Source: an uncultured Balneola sp. (GTDB taxonomy: Bacteria; Bacteroidota; Rhodothermia; Balneolales; Balneolaceae). Taken from it: DNA of 35,662 bases. The position numbers were made by a program, and so were the translations under genes. Positions 7,182-14,985 of this stretch are shown in pieces. The notes below the pieces were generated by a model. That model was not told the DNA's origin, searched no databases, and saw only the letters and a program-made list of their open reading frames with translations. The stretch spans positions 1 to 35,662 of the forward strand of contig CAJXQC010000028.1 of assembly GCA_913058495.1 (NCBI GenBank), in the 5' to 3' direction. Every line of letters starts with the position of its first letter. The stretch's first letter is position 1.

Positions 7182-7928
7182 TTAGTTCAATTCCTTGTTT
7201 AAACTTTCCTTCAAACTTTTCATATCACTTATTAGTGAATTGATAATTGCTCGTTCAGTTTCACTTCGGTCACTCATATCATTCAGCGTTGTTAAGAAAT
7301 CAGGATTTTTAAATAAATCAGATGGGAATTTTGAGACTATTCTTTGTTCACCTTCAATAACTACAATAAGTGGTTCTTCGAGAAAAGATTTAAGCCTTTC
7401 TCTTTGTCGTACATAATCAGCGGTAAAGAACTCTATAAGGCTTCTCGTTCTGGGCTCACTAAAATCATACAAATAGATTAGCTTGTTTCTAAGATCTTCT
7501 GAACGAACTACATTTAAACCCTCGGCTTTCAACGCTTCGTATGGCCCTCTGTTTGCCTGAAATACGATGCCTGTCATTAATTGATACCATCTGCCTTCAT
7601 TGCTTTTCCTAATGTAAAGCGAATCAATAAAATCCACTTTCATCGATGCTTTCTTTTTCATTTCTACAATAGAAGAATCCATTTTTGTTAATCTTAGGGT
7701 TAGCCCGTCCAGATAATTAATATCCTTTTCAAGTGCGCTATTGATTTCGCCAAGCATTTGGATTTCATATTCGCGATCTACCCGGTTCTCATTCCAATTG
7801 TTAACCTGTAAGGCAATCAATATGCCTATCACTACCAAAAGAATTTCTCCTAAAGCATACCATACATATTTTCGGATATTTTCTTGCACGATAAGTTTTT
7901 GGCGAATTTGTCGGAAGAATCTCAGCAT
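7182..7928 (-). CDS. DUF6090-type membrane-anchored protein, array copy 4
   Basis: 248 aa. Start MLRFFRQIRQKLIVQENIRK, anchor YVWYALGEILLVVIGILIAL, QVNNWNENRVDREYEIQML. Central motif GPYEALKAEGLNVVRSEDLRNKLIYLYDF places it with copy 6. Ends in a coiled-coil-like MKSLKESLNKELN. It is preceded by a short repeat spacer and abuts copy 5, so copies 4+5 and 6+7 look like the products of an old two-gene duplication. Confidence 0.92.
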   Translation of the reverse strand: MLRFFRQIRQKLIVQENIRKYVWYALGEILLVVIGILIALQVNNWNENRVDREYEIQMLGEINSALEKDINYLDGLTLRLTKMDSSIVEMKKKASMKVDFIDSLYIRKSNEGRWYQLMTGIVFQANRGPYEALKAEGLNVVRSEDLRNKLIYLYDFSEPRTRSLIEFFTADYVRQRERLKSFLEEPLIVVIEGEQRIVSKFPSDLFKNPDFLTTLNDMSDRSETERAIINSLISDMKSLKESLNKELN

Positions 7929-8053
7929 GGGAAACGCGGATTTGTAGGATTCAGGGATTTCGCTGATTTGTCAGGAACTAAAATCCGTGATAATCCTGAA
8001 ATCATTTTAATCAGCGGTTCAAATGGTATTTGGCGGAAGAAACGTAGCATAGT
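7929..8053 (-). repeat. Array spacer repeat, basic short form, with open 42-codon frame
   Basis: Sister of the spacer at 4550-4676. The ATG (8050-8048) sits 3 nt after the stop of copy 3. The frame (7922-8050, 42 aa) reads MLRFFRQIPFEPLIKMISGL, then SRILVPDKSAKSLNPTNPRFPC, and ends in ATGCTGA over the start of copy 4. The stretch DKSAKSLNP aligns residue for residue with the GxxExxY C-terminus DKSVKSSNP. The first eight codons encode the DUF6090 start with TTC/CGC codons, unlike some full genes of the array that use AGA/TTT. Confidence 0.75.
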
Positions 8054-8827
8054 TTACCGGGTTTTTAATTCTTCATTAATAGCCTGTTCCAAATCAACCA
8101 ACCTTGCAATTAATCTATGGCTTTGCACCATTCTATTTATCCTGTTATATAATGATTTATGTAATAAAACTTGTACTTCCTTATCATTTAATAATTCATC
8201 ATATTGGCGCATTCCCAGCTTATAAGTAGTTAACTCAACTCCGGTTTCTTCATCTTTAAACCGAACAATTTCTGAGGTGTCAACAGCTACGTACTTTACA
8301 ATATGAGGCGTTAAATCAATGGTCGGGTTATCAAATTTTTCAAATTCTCTGCCTTGTTTTACCATTAGATCAGTATAGTGTCCAAATGTCCTAATAATTA
8401 ATTGTCGCAGGTCTTCATTTTCGATGATGTCAACTCCTGCTGCATTTAGTTCTTCGTACCCAACCATGCGTGGTGAAAACTGCAAGCTATTGCTGGTTAA
8501 ACGTATGTGATGGGATAATGAATCATAGGTAGGGCGTTTTTGGATAAAATGCTCTAACACTCGTTTTGTGTTGTTTACGAATGTTTGTTCAGCATTTCTA
8601 TCATTGGCTAAATCTTGTTTATTGACTTTGATATCTTCTAAAAGCTCTTCCAGAATACCCACTTCTTTTATTCTGTTTTTACGGTATTCATTCCAGTTGT
8701 TGATCTGCAGGGCTATTAAAATCCCAATCACAACCAAAAGGATTTCACCAAGCGCATAAAGAAGATATTTTCTGGTTTTATCAGACATAAGCAAGTTTTT
8801 TCGTATTTGGCGGAAGAATCTAAGCAT
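8054..8827 (-). CDS. DUF6090-type membrane-anchored protein, array copy 3
   Basis: 257 aa. MLRFFRQIRKNLLMSDKTRK start, anchor YLLYALGEILLVVIGILIAL, QINNWNEYRKNRIKEVGIL. Central motif GYEELNAAGVDIIENEDLRQLIIRTFGH. The first ~45 residues after the anchor resemble a coiled coil (EVGILEELLEDIKVNKQDLAN). The start codon overlaps the end of the preceding bridging frame in a slightly different register (ATGCTTAG rather than ATGCTGA). Confidence 0.92.
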   Translation of the reverse strand: MLRFFRQIRKNLLMSDKTRKYLLYALGEILLVVIGILIALQINNWNEYRKNRIKEVGILEELLEDIKVNKQDLANDRNAEQTFVNNTKRVLEHFIQKRPTYDSLSHHIRLTSNSLQFSPRMVGYEELNAAGVDIIENEDLRQLIIRTFGHYTDLMVKQGREFEKFDNPTIDLTPHIVKYVAVDTSEIVRFKDEETGVELTTYKLGMRQYDELLNDKEVQVLLHKSLYNRINRMVQSHRLIARLVDLEQAINEELKTR

Positions 8828-9043
8828 GGGTTTTGAACCGCAGATTTTTGGGATTAAGGGATGGCACTGATATATATCTTGTCACTTTGAGCGGTAGCGA
8901 GAAGTCTAAAGATCTCGAATCCCTAAGCATGATTTTTAGATATCTCACATTCGTTCGATATGACAAACGATTAAAAATCTGTGTTAATCCTAAAATCAGT
9001 TTAATCAGCGGTTCAAATGGTATTTGACAGAAGAAGCGTAGCA
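8828..9043 (-). repeat. Array spacer repeat with nested palindrome and open 74-codon frame
   Basis: The stop of copy 2 overlaps an ATG (TAATG, 9044). The frame (8820-9044, 74 aa) begins MLRFFCQIPFEPLIKLILGL and ends KNLRFKTHA; its TAG overlaps the start of copy 3. An 88-bp element (8879-8966) of the same family as 3662-3749 is nested inside, with TTGTCA...TGACAA ends and a more decayed inner stem. It has the same length as the 3662-3749 copy but is clearly diverged from it. Confidence 0.65.
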
Positions 9044-10114
9044 TTATGGATCGATCACCACAATTTTATCCCAACTTACGGCATACTGCCGCTCACAGGT
9101 ATTATTAGTGCCCACTTGCAGAAATGGAAAATCCCTGCTCGTTGCGGTTAAAATGTACTCTCTAGGTTCTAAGGTGCTGATCACATAATTTTCATTTGTT
9201 ACCGGATTATGATGGTAGAGCTGTACAGGCTCTGTAGTGTTATTATAAACCGGATACCAGAGATAAAACGTGCCGAAACTCTCATCCAACGTTTTTACAA
9301 TTTCGTCACTACATGGTACTTCTTTTGCTCTTTCATAGCCGACTTCTTCCATTTGTTCAAAAATTGAGGCCATACTCTTTTCCTTGATCAGTTTCTGAAA
9401 TTCTATCCAGACAGATATCTGGTATTTTATGAATATCTCATACTGTTGTAAGAACGACTCATTGGATTCCTGGTAACTACGCAAATGATTCCTGAAGCGG
9501 GTGTTGGAATGAAAGAATTCGATTCGTTGCTTAAAACTTTCTTCATCCGTTTTATACATCCATTCTTCAGCTCTAAGGTAGCGTAGGTTTTCACGTTGCA
9601 TACTCTTTAACTCTTCCAATTCTGAATTCATCATTTTAAAGGCAGCATCCAGCCTGCGCGTATAAAAAAGAATACGATTGAATTTTTCGGGAAACTGACG
9701 TTCGTTCTCCAAAATCGTATTTATATTTTCATTAAAGAACCAACCGGAAAAATCAGTAGTTAACATTGGATTGATGATCAGGTCTCGGGGTTCTACCATT
9801 CGCGACTTGTCCAACAGATCAGGCTTAAGAGTTTTGTTGAAGATGTGATAGTGAACTGAGTCGAGCTGTATTGCAGGAGCCAGATGATGAGCCAGGTCTC
9901 TTAACGTATTACTCTCTATCGCATTTGCAAAGTCCGTCATGACTCTTATCGCTTCTTCTTCTTGCTTTCGTTGCTCGTTCCAGTTGTTGATTTGCAAGGC
10001 CAGAAGAATCCCGATCATTACTAACAGAATCTCCCCTAAAGCATACCAAATGTATTTGCGCATATTTTCCTGCGTAATGAGTTTTTGGCGGATTTGTCTA
10101 AAAAATCTCAGCAT
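9044..10114 (-). CDS. DUF6090-type membrane-anchored protein with extra C-terminal domain, array copy 2
   Basis: 356 aa, about 100 residues longer than its neighbours. Standard start MLRFFRQIRQKLITQENMRK, anchor YIWYALGEILLVMIGILLAL and QINNWNEQRKQEEEAIRVM. A helical middle section follows. The last ~90 residues change character to a beta-rich, Pro/Tyr/Asn-containing module (FGTFYLWYPVYNNTTEPVQL ... YVISTLEPREYILTATSRDF) with Cys near each end. The pattern 'NNTTEPVQLY...STLEPREYILT' recalls VHL-type beta domains, a weak resemblance judged by eye. It is the outlier of the array. Confidence 0.88.
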   Translation of the reverse strand: MLRFFRQIRQKLITQENMRKYIWYALGEILLVMIGILLALQINNWNEQRKQEEEAIRVMTDFANAIESNTLRDLAHHLAPAIQLDSVHYHIFNKTLKPDLLDKSRMVEPRDLIINPMLTTDFSGWFFNENINTILENERQFPEKFNRILFYTRRLDAAFKMMNSELEELKSMQRENLRYLRAEEWMYKTDEESFKQRIEFFHSNTRFRNHLRSYQESNESFLQQYEIFIKYQISVWIEFQKLIKEKSMASIFEQMEEVGYERAKEVPCSDEIVKTLDESFGTFYLWYPVYNNTTEPVQLYHHNPVTNENYVISTLEPREYILTATSRDFPFLQVGTNNTCERQYAVSWDKIVVIDP

Positions 10115-10346
10115 AGGAAGGGAGGATTTTTAGGATTTAGGAATGGTACGGTTTCGTGGCTTATCACTTCTGCCGAAGGCATCACTTTGTGAGAGGGTAG
10201 CGAGAAGTCTAAAGATCCTTGAACTACCATCAAAAGCTTTAGATGTCTCGCAGTAGCTCGACATGACAAATAAGAGAAAATCCATATTAATCCAGTAATC
10301 AGTTTAATCAGCGGTTCAAACATTATTTGGCGGAAGAATCGGAGCA
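10115..10346 (-). repeat. Array spacer repeat with enlarged nested palindrome and open 79-codon frame
   Basis: The stop of copy 1 overlaps an ATG (TAATG, 10347). The frame (10108-10347, 79 aa) reads MLRFFRQIMFEPLIKLITGL and ends VPFLNPKNPPFLC, with its TGA inside ATGCTGA over the start of copy 2. The nested element (10161-10268) matches 3662-3749 closely over its right half (CTTTAGATGTCTCGCAGTAG) and has about 20 bp extra on the left. This is the longest of the bridging frames and still has no internal stop. Confidence 0.68.
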
Positions 10347-11141
10347 TTAGTTATTCTTCTCCAAAGATTTGTTAATTTCATTTACAATTAGCTCAGAAAG
10401 TTTGAACTGTTCTTTTAATGGCTCAAATCCTCCACGAATAGCTGACATAAAAAACCCCAGTTCTCCCATCAATTCTTCATTGTTGGTTAACTTGTTCAAT
10501 ATTTCACCGGCTTTTTCTTCGGTAATAACCGGATCACATTTGTGTAATACTTGAATGTCACCGACAGTCTCATGGCATTCATCCCACATGTAATCCAGAA
10601 TAGAGAAAGGTATCTGCATTCGGGCCATTTTACGGTACGGTGGGTTTATACCAATAGTACTCTGGTATCTGGACGTTCCACCTCCGTAGTAATATCCCAG
10701 CCGGTCTCTTAAGACTGAATTATTAAGTATAGACAACTCACCGGCACTTTTTAATTCTTCATAGGTTGCACTTTCGATAATAATGGGCCAGATTTGACTG
10801 GCATGGAAGGCATCTACCAGTAGTTCCCAGTTTGTGTATTTAAGATCATTCATACCATCTGAATAGTCTAATACTTTTATCCCACTCTTGAGAACCAGAT
10901 CATAAAATTCGATATTTGATTTATAAAATTCTATATCAGTATTTAAATCTCTTAGCAAAAGATTCAGATATACTTGTTCTCTGTTTTTCTTTAATCTCTC
11001 TTCATTCCAGTTATTAACCTGAAGCGCTAAGAGAATACCAATCATTACTAGAGCAATTTCACCAATAGCATATAAGAGGTATTTGCTGAATTTGCTTTCA
11101 GAAAGGAGAGCCTGACGTACCCGTCGAAAAAACTTAAACAT
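10347..11141 (-). CDS. DUF6090-type membrane-anchored protein, array copy 1 (first)
   Basis: 264 aa. Its N-terminus, MFKFFRRVRQALLSESKFSK, differs from the other nine and resembles the second cluster at 27627-29140 (RQKLLSESKFSK). Anchor YLLYAIGEIALVMIGILLAL, QVNNWNEERLKKNREQVYL. Central motif ATYEELKSAGELSILNNSVLRDRLGYYYGG. Contains two Cys (WDECHETVGD, LHKCDPV). No repeat spacer precedes it and 86 bp separate it from the PepSY gene, so the array promoter probably lies at 11142-11227. I found no promoter motif there that I would defend. Confidence 0.92.
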   Translation of the reverse strand: MFKFFRRVRQALLSESKFSKYLLYAIGEIALVMIGILLALQVNNWNEERLKKNREQVYLNLLLRDLNTDIEFYKSNIEFYDLVLKSGIKVLDYSDGMNDLKYTNWELLVDAFHASQIWPIIIESATYEELKSAGELSILNNSVLRDRLGYYYGGGTSRYQSTIGINPPYRKMARMQIPFSILDYMWDECHETVGDIQVLHKCDPVITEEKAGEILNKLTNNEELMGELGFFMSAIRGGFEPLKEQFKLSELIVNEINKSLEKNN

Positions 11142-11227
11142 ATCCCAAAACCCCCGTAGTTATTAACAGAGGAAATTGGTTAAAACAGAGGTTATTTCAA
11201 AATTCTAAAAATCTTTGATGAACAAGC

Positions 11228-11770
11228 TTACTCGTGCTTACTTTTCAGTTCATCCATACGCTTTCTGTTCTTTCGCTTTTGGAGGTAGGGAATGAAGAAC
11301 ATATAAATTCCGGTGATCCATAGAACGGTTACAATGATACCGGAAGGGAGGAAGATCCAAAGCTTGGCTGAATCATGAAACCAGGAACCATCATGAAGAG
11401 CTTCAATAATTCCGGAACGGCGAAATTCAACTTGCAATACATCACCTGTTTTGGTGTCGATCTGAATTTCCCAGTTATTTACTCCTCGTACTTTTACTAC
11501 TCCTTTATCCGGGCGAACATCCAGGCGATCTATATCTGACCATTTTGTAATACCGGCTTTATCCACTTCAGCAGAAATTTCAAGAATTTCATCAAAAGTA
11601 ATTTCAAGATCTGTAGAGATTCCTTCCTGCGTTGGAGGTTGAATCCATGCAAACTCCTTTTTGACCTGAAGAAAAAGCCCTGTAATTAAAACGATCAGAA
11701 AGGGAAGTGCTATTATAATTGCTCCCCATCTGTGTATTTTCCTATTATCCCGACGTGCGTGCCAACTCAT
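11228..11770 (-). CDS. PepSY-domain membrane protein
   Basis: 180 aa. Cytosolic HARRDNRKIHRWG start, membrane helix about 17-35, a periplasmic PepSY-like domain about 55-115 (FDEILEISAEV ... WEIQIDTKTGDVLQVEFRR), the conserved EALHDGSWFHD segment at 123-133, then a second helix about 138-160 and a basic tail. Such two-helix PepSY proteins occur with iron or reductase systems or as stand-alone membrane proteins; the role here is unknown. It lies 27 nt after the amidohydrolase stop, so co-transcription is likely. Confidence 0.85.
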   Translation of the reverse strand: MSWHARRDNRKIHRWGAIIIALPFLIVLITGLFLQVKKEFAWIQPPTQEGISTDLEITFDEILEISAEVDKAGITKWSDIDRLDVRPDKGVVKVRGVNNWEIQIDTKTGDVLQVEFRRSGIIEALHDGSWFHDSAKLWIFLPSGIIVTVLWITGIYMFFIPYLQKRKNRKRMDELKSKHE

Positions 11771-11797
11771 ATTTTACTTTCTGTCTCTGATGATGAT

Positions 11798-13381
11798 TTA
11801 GTACTTAACGCCCGGTTGGGTGATCTCAAAATTTTCTTTCTCTTTGGCAGAGTTTACTATTTCCTCTACATCTTTTAATAACTGTTTGGCATCGTATACA
11901 ATTCCGTCTTTTACAGTGTAAACAACTCCGCCTTGGCGTTTAACATTATTCTCATTGTCAACCAATATGGCACCTGTTCCATACAATACCTTAAGATTCG
12001 CCATTGGGTTAGCATCAACAATTACCATATCGGCAAGTTTCCCAACCTCAATTGTTCCAAGCTCGTCATCCATTCCTAACACTTCTGCCGCTTTAAGTGA
12101 AGCTGATTGAAATATTTCTAAAGGATGAAAACCCGCTTCTCTCATCATTTCCATTTCCTGTATATAAGCGAATCCATACAGTTTATAAATATAACCGGCA
12201 TCCGAGCCTAAAGTTACTCTTCCTCCACGGTTTTTATACTCGTTCACAAACTCCATCCATAAACGGAAGTTGTTTTTCCATTCTACTTCCTGTTCAGTTC
12301 CCCAATCTAACCAATAAGAACCGTGTGAAATTCTGCTTGGCTCATAAAATCTCCAAAGAGAAGGCAGTGTGTATTTTTCGTGCCATTCTGCTCTGCGTTG
12401 AGCCATCAGATCCCTACTGGCTTCATAGATCGTCATTGTAGGATTTAATGTAAAATCCAGATCCAACAGTTCATTCATCACCGAGTTCCATTTTTCAGAG
12501 TAAGGCTCAGCGGCTTGTTTCCAAAGCTTACCAGCTTCTTCAAAACGGTGTTGTTCATTGTTGTAGTTATAATCCAAAGGGTAATCCTGAATGATCCGGT
12601 CTTCGAAAAGTGCTTCAGGTAAACCGTACCAATGTGTCATACTTGTTAAACCAAGCCTGGCTGAAGTAAGTACGTTGTTATAAACCACTCTGGTTTGTGC
12701 GTGATGAGTCATTGTTTCCAGACCGAGTTTATTGGCTTCATCAATAGCAGCAGCATATACTTTCTGTGATGCACCAAAGAACTTAATTCCATCGGCTCCT
12801 GCTTTGTGAATCATTTGAACCCAACTACGAGCCTGTTTTTCTGTAATAATCTGTTCTGAAGCTCCTTGCCCAAAAGATATGTAAGCTGAGATCCTTGGAG
12901 CTGTAATTTCATTTTGCTCACTTCTCGCTTTGTGACGCAGTGTCCAATCCATTCCGTTTCCAGAGCCCGGTTCGCGGATCGTTGTGATACCGTGTGCCAT
13001 CCAAAGTTTATACACATATTCAGGAGTTGTTCCCTGAGCTCCACCTCCGGTATGAGCATGCATATCTATGAATCCGGGAAGTAGGTACATTCCTTCTGCA
13101 TCAATGACCTTATCATTCGCTCCTGCTTTAGGGCGTCTGTTTTCATTAATTGGTAATCCCGGGTAACCAACTGTTCGTATACTTGCAATTCGATTTCCTT
13201 CCACTACAATATCGACAGGTCCGGTTGCAGGAGATCCCGTTCCGTCAATCATATACACACCTCTGATGATCAAGCGGTCAAATGGTCCTTCGCCATCAGT
13301 TCGGTCAGGAGCATTGCTCATTTGAGCAAATACAGGGAACGAAATGAATACAAACAGAAGTAATTGGAATATTTTTTTCAT
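11798..13381 (-). CDS. Secreted amidohydrolase family protein
   Basis: 527 aa with signal peptide MKKIFQLLLFVFISFPVFAQ (cut after ~20). Metal-dependent amidohydrolase with a TIM barrel: metal-binding H108-x-H110 in GFIDMHAH, candidate bridging K200 in DGIKFFG, His226/227 (MTHHAQ), His250 (MTHWYG) and D394 in GSDAG, which together resemble the usual HxH/K/H/H/D set. The end of the fold is GMDDELGTIEVGKLADMVIVDANP, typical of imidazolonepropionase/dipeptidase-like members. The substrate cannot be told from sequence; export suggests a periplasmic or outer-membrane peptide or cyclic amide. Confidence 0.9.
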   Translation of the reverse strand: MKKIFQLLLFVFISFPVFAQMSNAPDRTDGEGPFDRLIIRGVYMIDGTGSPATGPVDIVVEGNRIASIRTVGYPGLPINENRRPKAGANDKVIDAEGMYLLPGFIDMHAHTGGGAQGTTPEYVYKLWMAHGITTIREPGSGNGMDWTLRHKARSEQNEITAPRISAYISFGQGASEQIITEKQARSWVQMIHKAGADGIKFFGASQKVYAAAIDEANKLGLETMTHHAQTRVVYNNVLTSARLGLTSMTHWYGLPEALFEDRIIQDYPLDYNYNNEQHRFEEAGKLWKQAAEPYSEKWNSVMNELLDLDFTLNPTMTIYEASRDLMAQRRAEWHEKYTLPSLWRFYEPSRISHGSYWLDWGTEQEVEWKNNFRLWMEFVNEYKNRGGRVTLGSDAGYIYKLYGFAYIQEMEMMREAGFHPLEIFQSASLKAAEVLGMDDELGTIEVGKLADMVIVDANPMANLKVLYGTGAILVDNENNVKRQGGVVYTVKDGIVYDAKQLLKDVEEIVNSAKEKENFEITQPGVKY

Positions 13382-13474
13382 CTGGAATAATTAGGTATTG
13401 AAACTTGTAGTTAAGTAAAACAGATATCAATACTGAATCTAAGTAAATCAGAAGATAGCGGTAGTAAAAGTTGG

Positions 13475-13933
13475 TTACAGAAGTAAAGCACCTTCATGTT
13501 TTAATAGCCATTCCTTTCGCTCCATACCTCCGGCATATCCTACTAATTTATTATCAGAGCCAATTACACGGTGGCAAGGAATCACTACTGCTATTGGGTT
13601 TTTACCATTTGCAGAACCTACTGCTTGCGAAAAGTTTTTGTCGCCAAGATGGGTGGCTATCTTTCCGTATGAAGTAGTTGTTCCATGAGGTATGTTATTT
13701 AATTGTGTCCATACTTTTTGTTCGAAATCGGTTCCGTCAGGCAATAGAGTGAGATCAAAGCGGTCTCTTTTAGCTTCAAAATATTCTTTAAGCTGTGTTT
13801 TCGCCGATTCAGTATGGATGTCAGGATCTTCTGGACCGTCAAAATCCATAAACTTAATGGAGGTAATTCCATTACCATTCGAAAGTATTCTGAGGTGACC
13901 AATTGGAGTTTCTAAATAGCTGACAAAAGTCAT
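13475..13933 (-). CDS. ogt: Methylated-DNA--protein-cysteine S-methyltransferase
   Basis: 152 aa, single-domain Ogt/AGT type without an Ada regulatory domain. It directly transfers alkyl groups from O6-alkylguanine to its active cysteine. The active site is C120 in VIPCHRVIG, followed by the lid segment NKLVGYAGGMERKEWLLKHEG. The helix-turn-helix part includes IPHGTTTSYGKIATHLG (81-97) and the arginine-finger region is altered (SANGKNPIAVV). The start is 2 nt after the stop of the upstream lipoprotein gene, so the two are probably co-transcribed. Confidence 0.95.
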   Translation of the reverse strand: MTFVSYLETPIGHLRILSNGNGITSIKFMDFDGPEDPDIHTESAKTQLKEYFEAKRDRFDLTLLPDGTDFEQKVWTQLNNIPHGTTTSYGKIATHLGDKNFSQAVGSANGKNPIAVVIPCHRVIGSDNKLVGYAGGMERKEWLLKHEGALLL

Positions 13934-13935
13934 GT

Positions 13936-14796
13936 TTAATTATTAAAAATATTGACGTTTCCTGAACGATCGAAATTATAGGATGAAGTTTTGAAAAATG
14001 GAAGGGGTGATTCTATTTCAGTACTACCCGAAAGCGTATATTCCATAGGTTGATCGCTCGTTATCAAATTATAAGCACTTCTTCCCAACTGAATAAAGTT
14101 TAGTGATACAGGAACCATTATTGTGCCTGAGTTTTTTTCTTTTATGACAATTGGGTTTAAAGATTTTCCAGAAATTGATTTAAGCCCGTTTATGGATATG
14201 GAATAGTCAGTATCTTTTAAAGAAATTCCAAAAGCATTTGGGTTTTCAATGTTGAGAACCAATTCAAGATCAGCATTGGTGAAAGAAATATTCTTAACTG
14301 ATAATCGGGAAGCAGATATTGTTGGTTTTTTTATAACCGGAAATGTCCCTAATTTTTCCAAAGGGATTTCAGTGAAACCCAAAACCGGTAAGTCTACTCC
14401 GATCACAGATTTTAATTCATAGTTAGTTTCATCTTTATCCCGGATATCTGAAAAGGTTTTGAAAAGATCTTCGTAAGTAAACCGTACCGGGATCTGTACA
14501 ATACTTTTATTGTTAGATAAAATTGTTGTACCTAACGATTGGTTTCCGTTTACAAAAGTCCTATCGGATATCAGAAAATCATAGTTATAGGAAGCCAGAT
14601 TTATGGAAACCGCGTTGGGATTATCAACCTCGACATCGAAAGTAAGCTCAAGATCCGTTAGTGAAGCATCAGAAATTTTAGCATCAGTTACAGAAAGTTT
14701 GGGTTTTTGAACAGATGCCAAATCTTTTAAAGCAGAGCAACTTGCTATAAATAGTACGAATAAAGCAAGGAGAGGTGTTTTTTTATATAATTTCAT
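13936..14796 (-). CDS. LEA type 2 family lipoprotein
   Basis: 286 aa. Lipoprotein signal with lipobox IASC (Cys20). Two tandem WHy/LEA-2-like beta domains: the first around 33-150 (LTDLELTFDVEVDNPNAVSI...), the second around 158-270 (FTNADLELVLNIENPNAFGI...), each with the typical 'D.EL...ENPNA..I' signature. Such proteins are stress- or envelope-associated, but no specific role can be assigned. Likely outer-membrane or periplasmic. Co-directional with ogt, 2 nt apart. Confidence 0.88.
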   Translation of the reverse strand: MKLYKKTPLLALFVLFIASCSALKDLASVQKPKLSVTDAKISDASLTDLELTFDVEVDNPNAVSINLASYNYDFLISDRTFVNGNQSLGTTILSNNKSIVQIPVRFTYEDLFKTFSDIRDKDETNYELKSVIGVDLPVLGFTEIPLEKLGTFPVIKKPTISASRLSVKNISFTNADLELVLNIENPNAFGISLKDTDYSISINGLKSISGKSLNPIVIKEKNSGTIMVPVSLNFIQLGRSAYNLITSDQPMEYTLSGSTEIESPLPFFKTSSYNFDRSGNVNIFNN

Positions 14797-14953
14797 GGTC
14801 GGAAATTACAGCGTTTAATTAAGGAAAAAAATTTTCTAAAAATAATGTAACAAAGTGTGACGAGGTTTCTCTTGTATTCGCTTAAGGGGAACAGATTATG
14901 CGTATGAACCCGCAGATCAACATCACAACCCTTTTTTGAAACCTAAAAACAAA

Positions 14954-14977
14954 GTCTCAATTTTGAAAAATTGAGGC
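14954..14977 (-). terminator. Rho-independent terminator of the TonB receptor operon
   Basis: A 10-bp stem (GTCTCAATTT / AAATTGAGGC, one G-T pair) with a TGAA loop lies 8 nt beyond the stop of the TonB receptor gene. In the minus direction it is followed by TTTGTTTTT. In the plus direction it is followed by six T, so it could work both ways. The region 14797-14953 between it and the LEA gene holds no other feature that I can see. Confidence 0.75.
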
Positions 14978-14985
14978 TTTTTTAT

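Noticed and set aside
3616-10346. CRISPR-like regular repeats in the DUF6090 array
   Set aside because: The repeats are spacers between 0.7-1.1 kb genes, irregular in length and unrelated to short direct repeat/spacer arrays; no cas genes are present.
12097-12441. 114-aa plus-strand frame opposite the amidohydrolase
   Set aside because: Antisense shadow of a well-supported gene with intact catalytic motifs.
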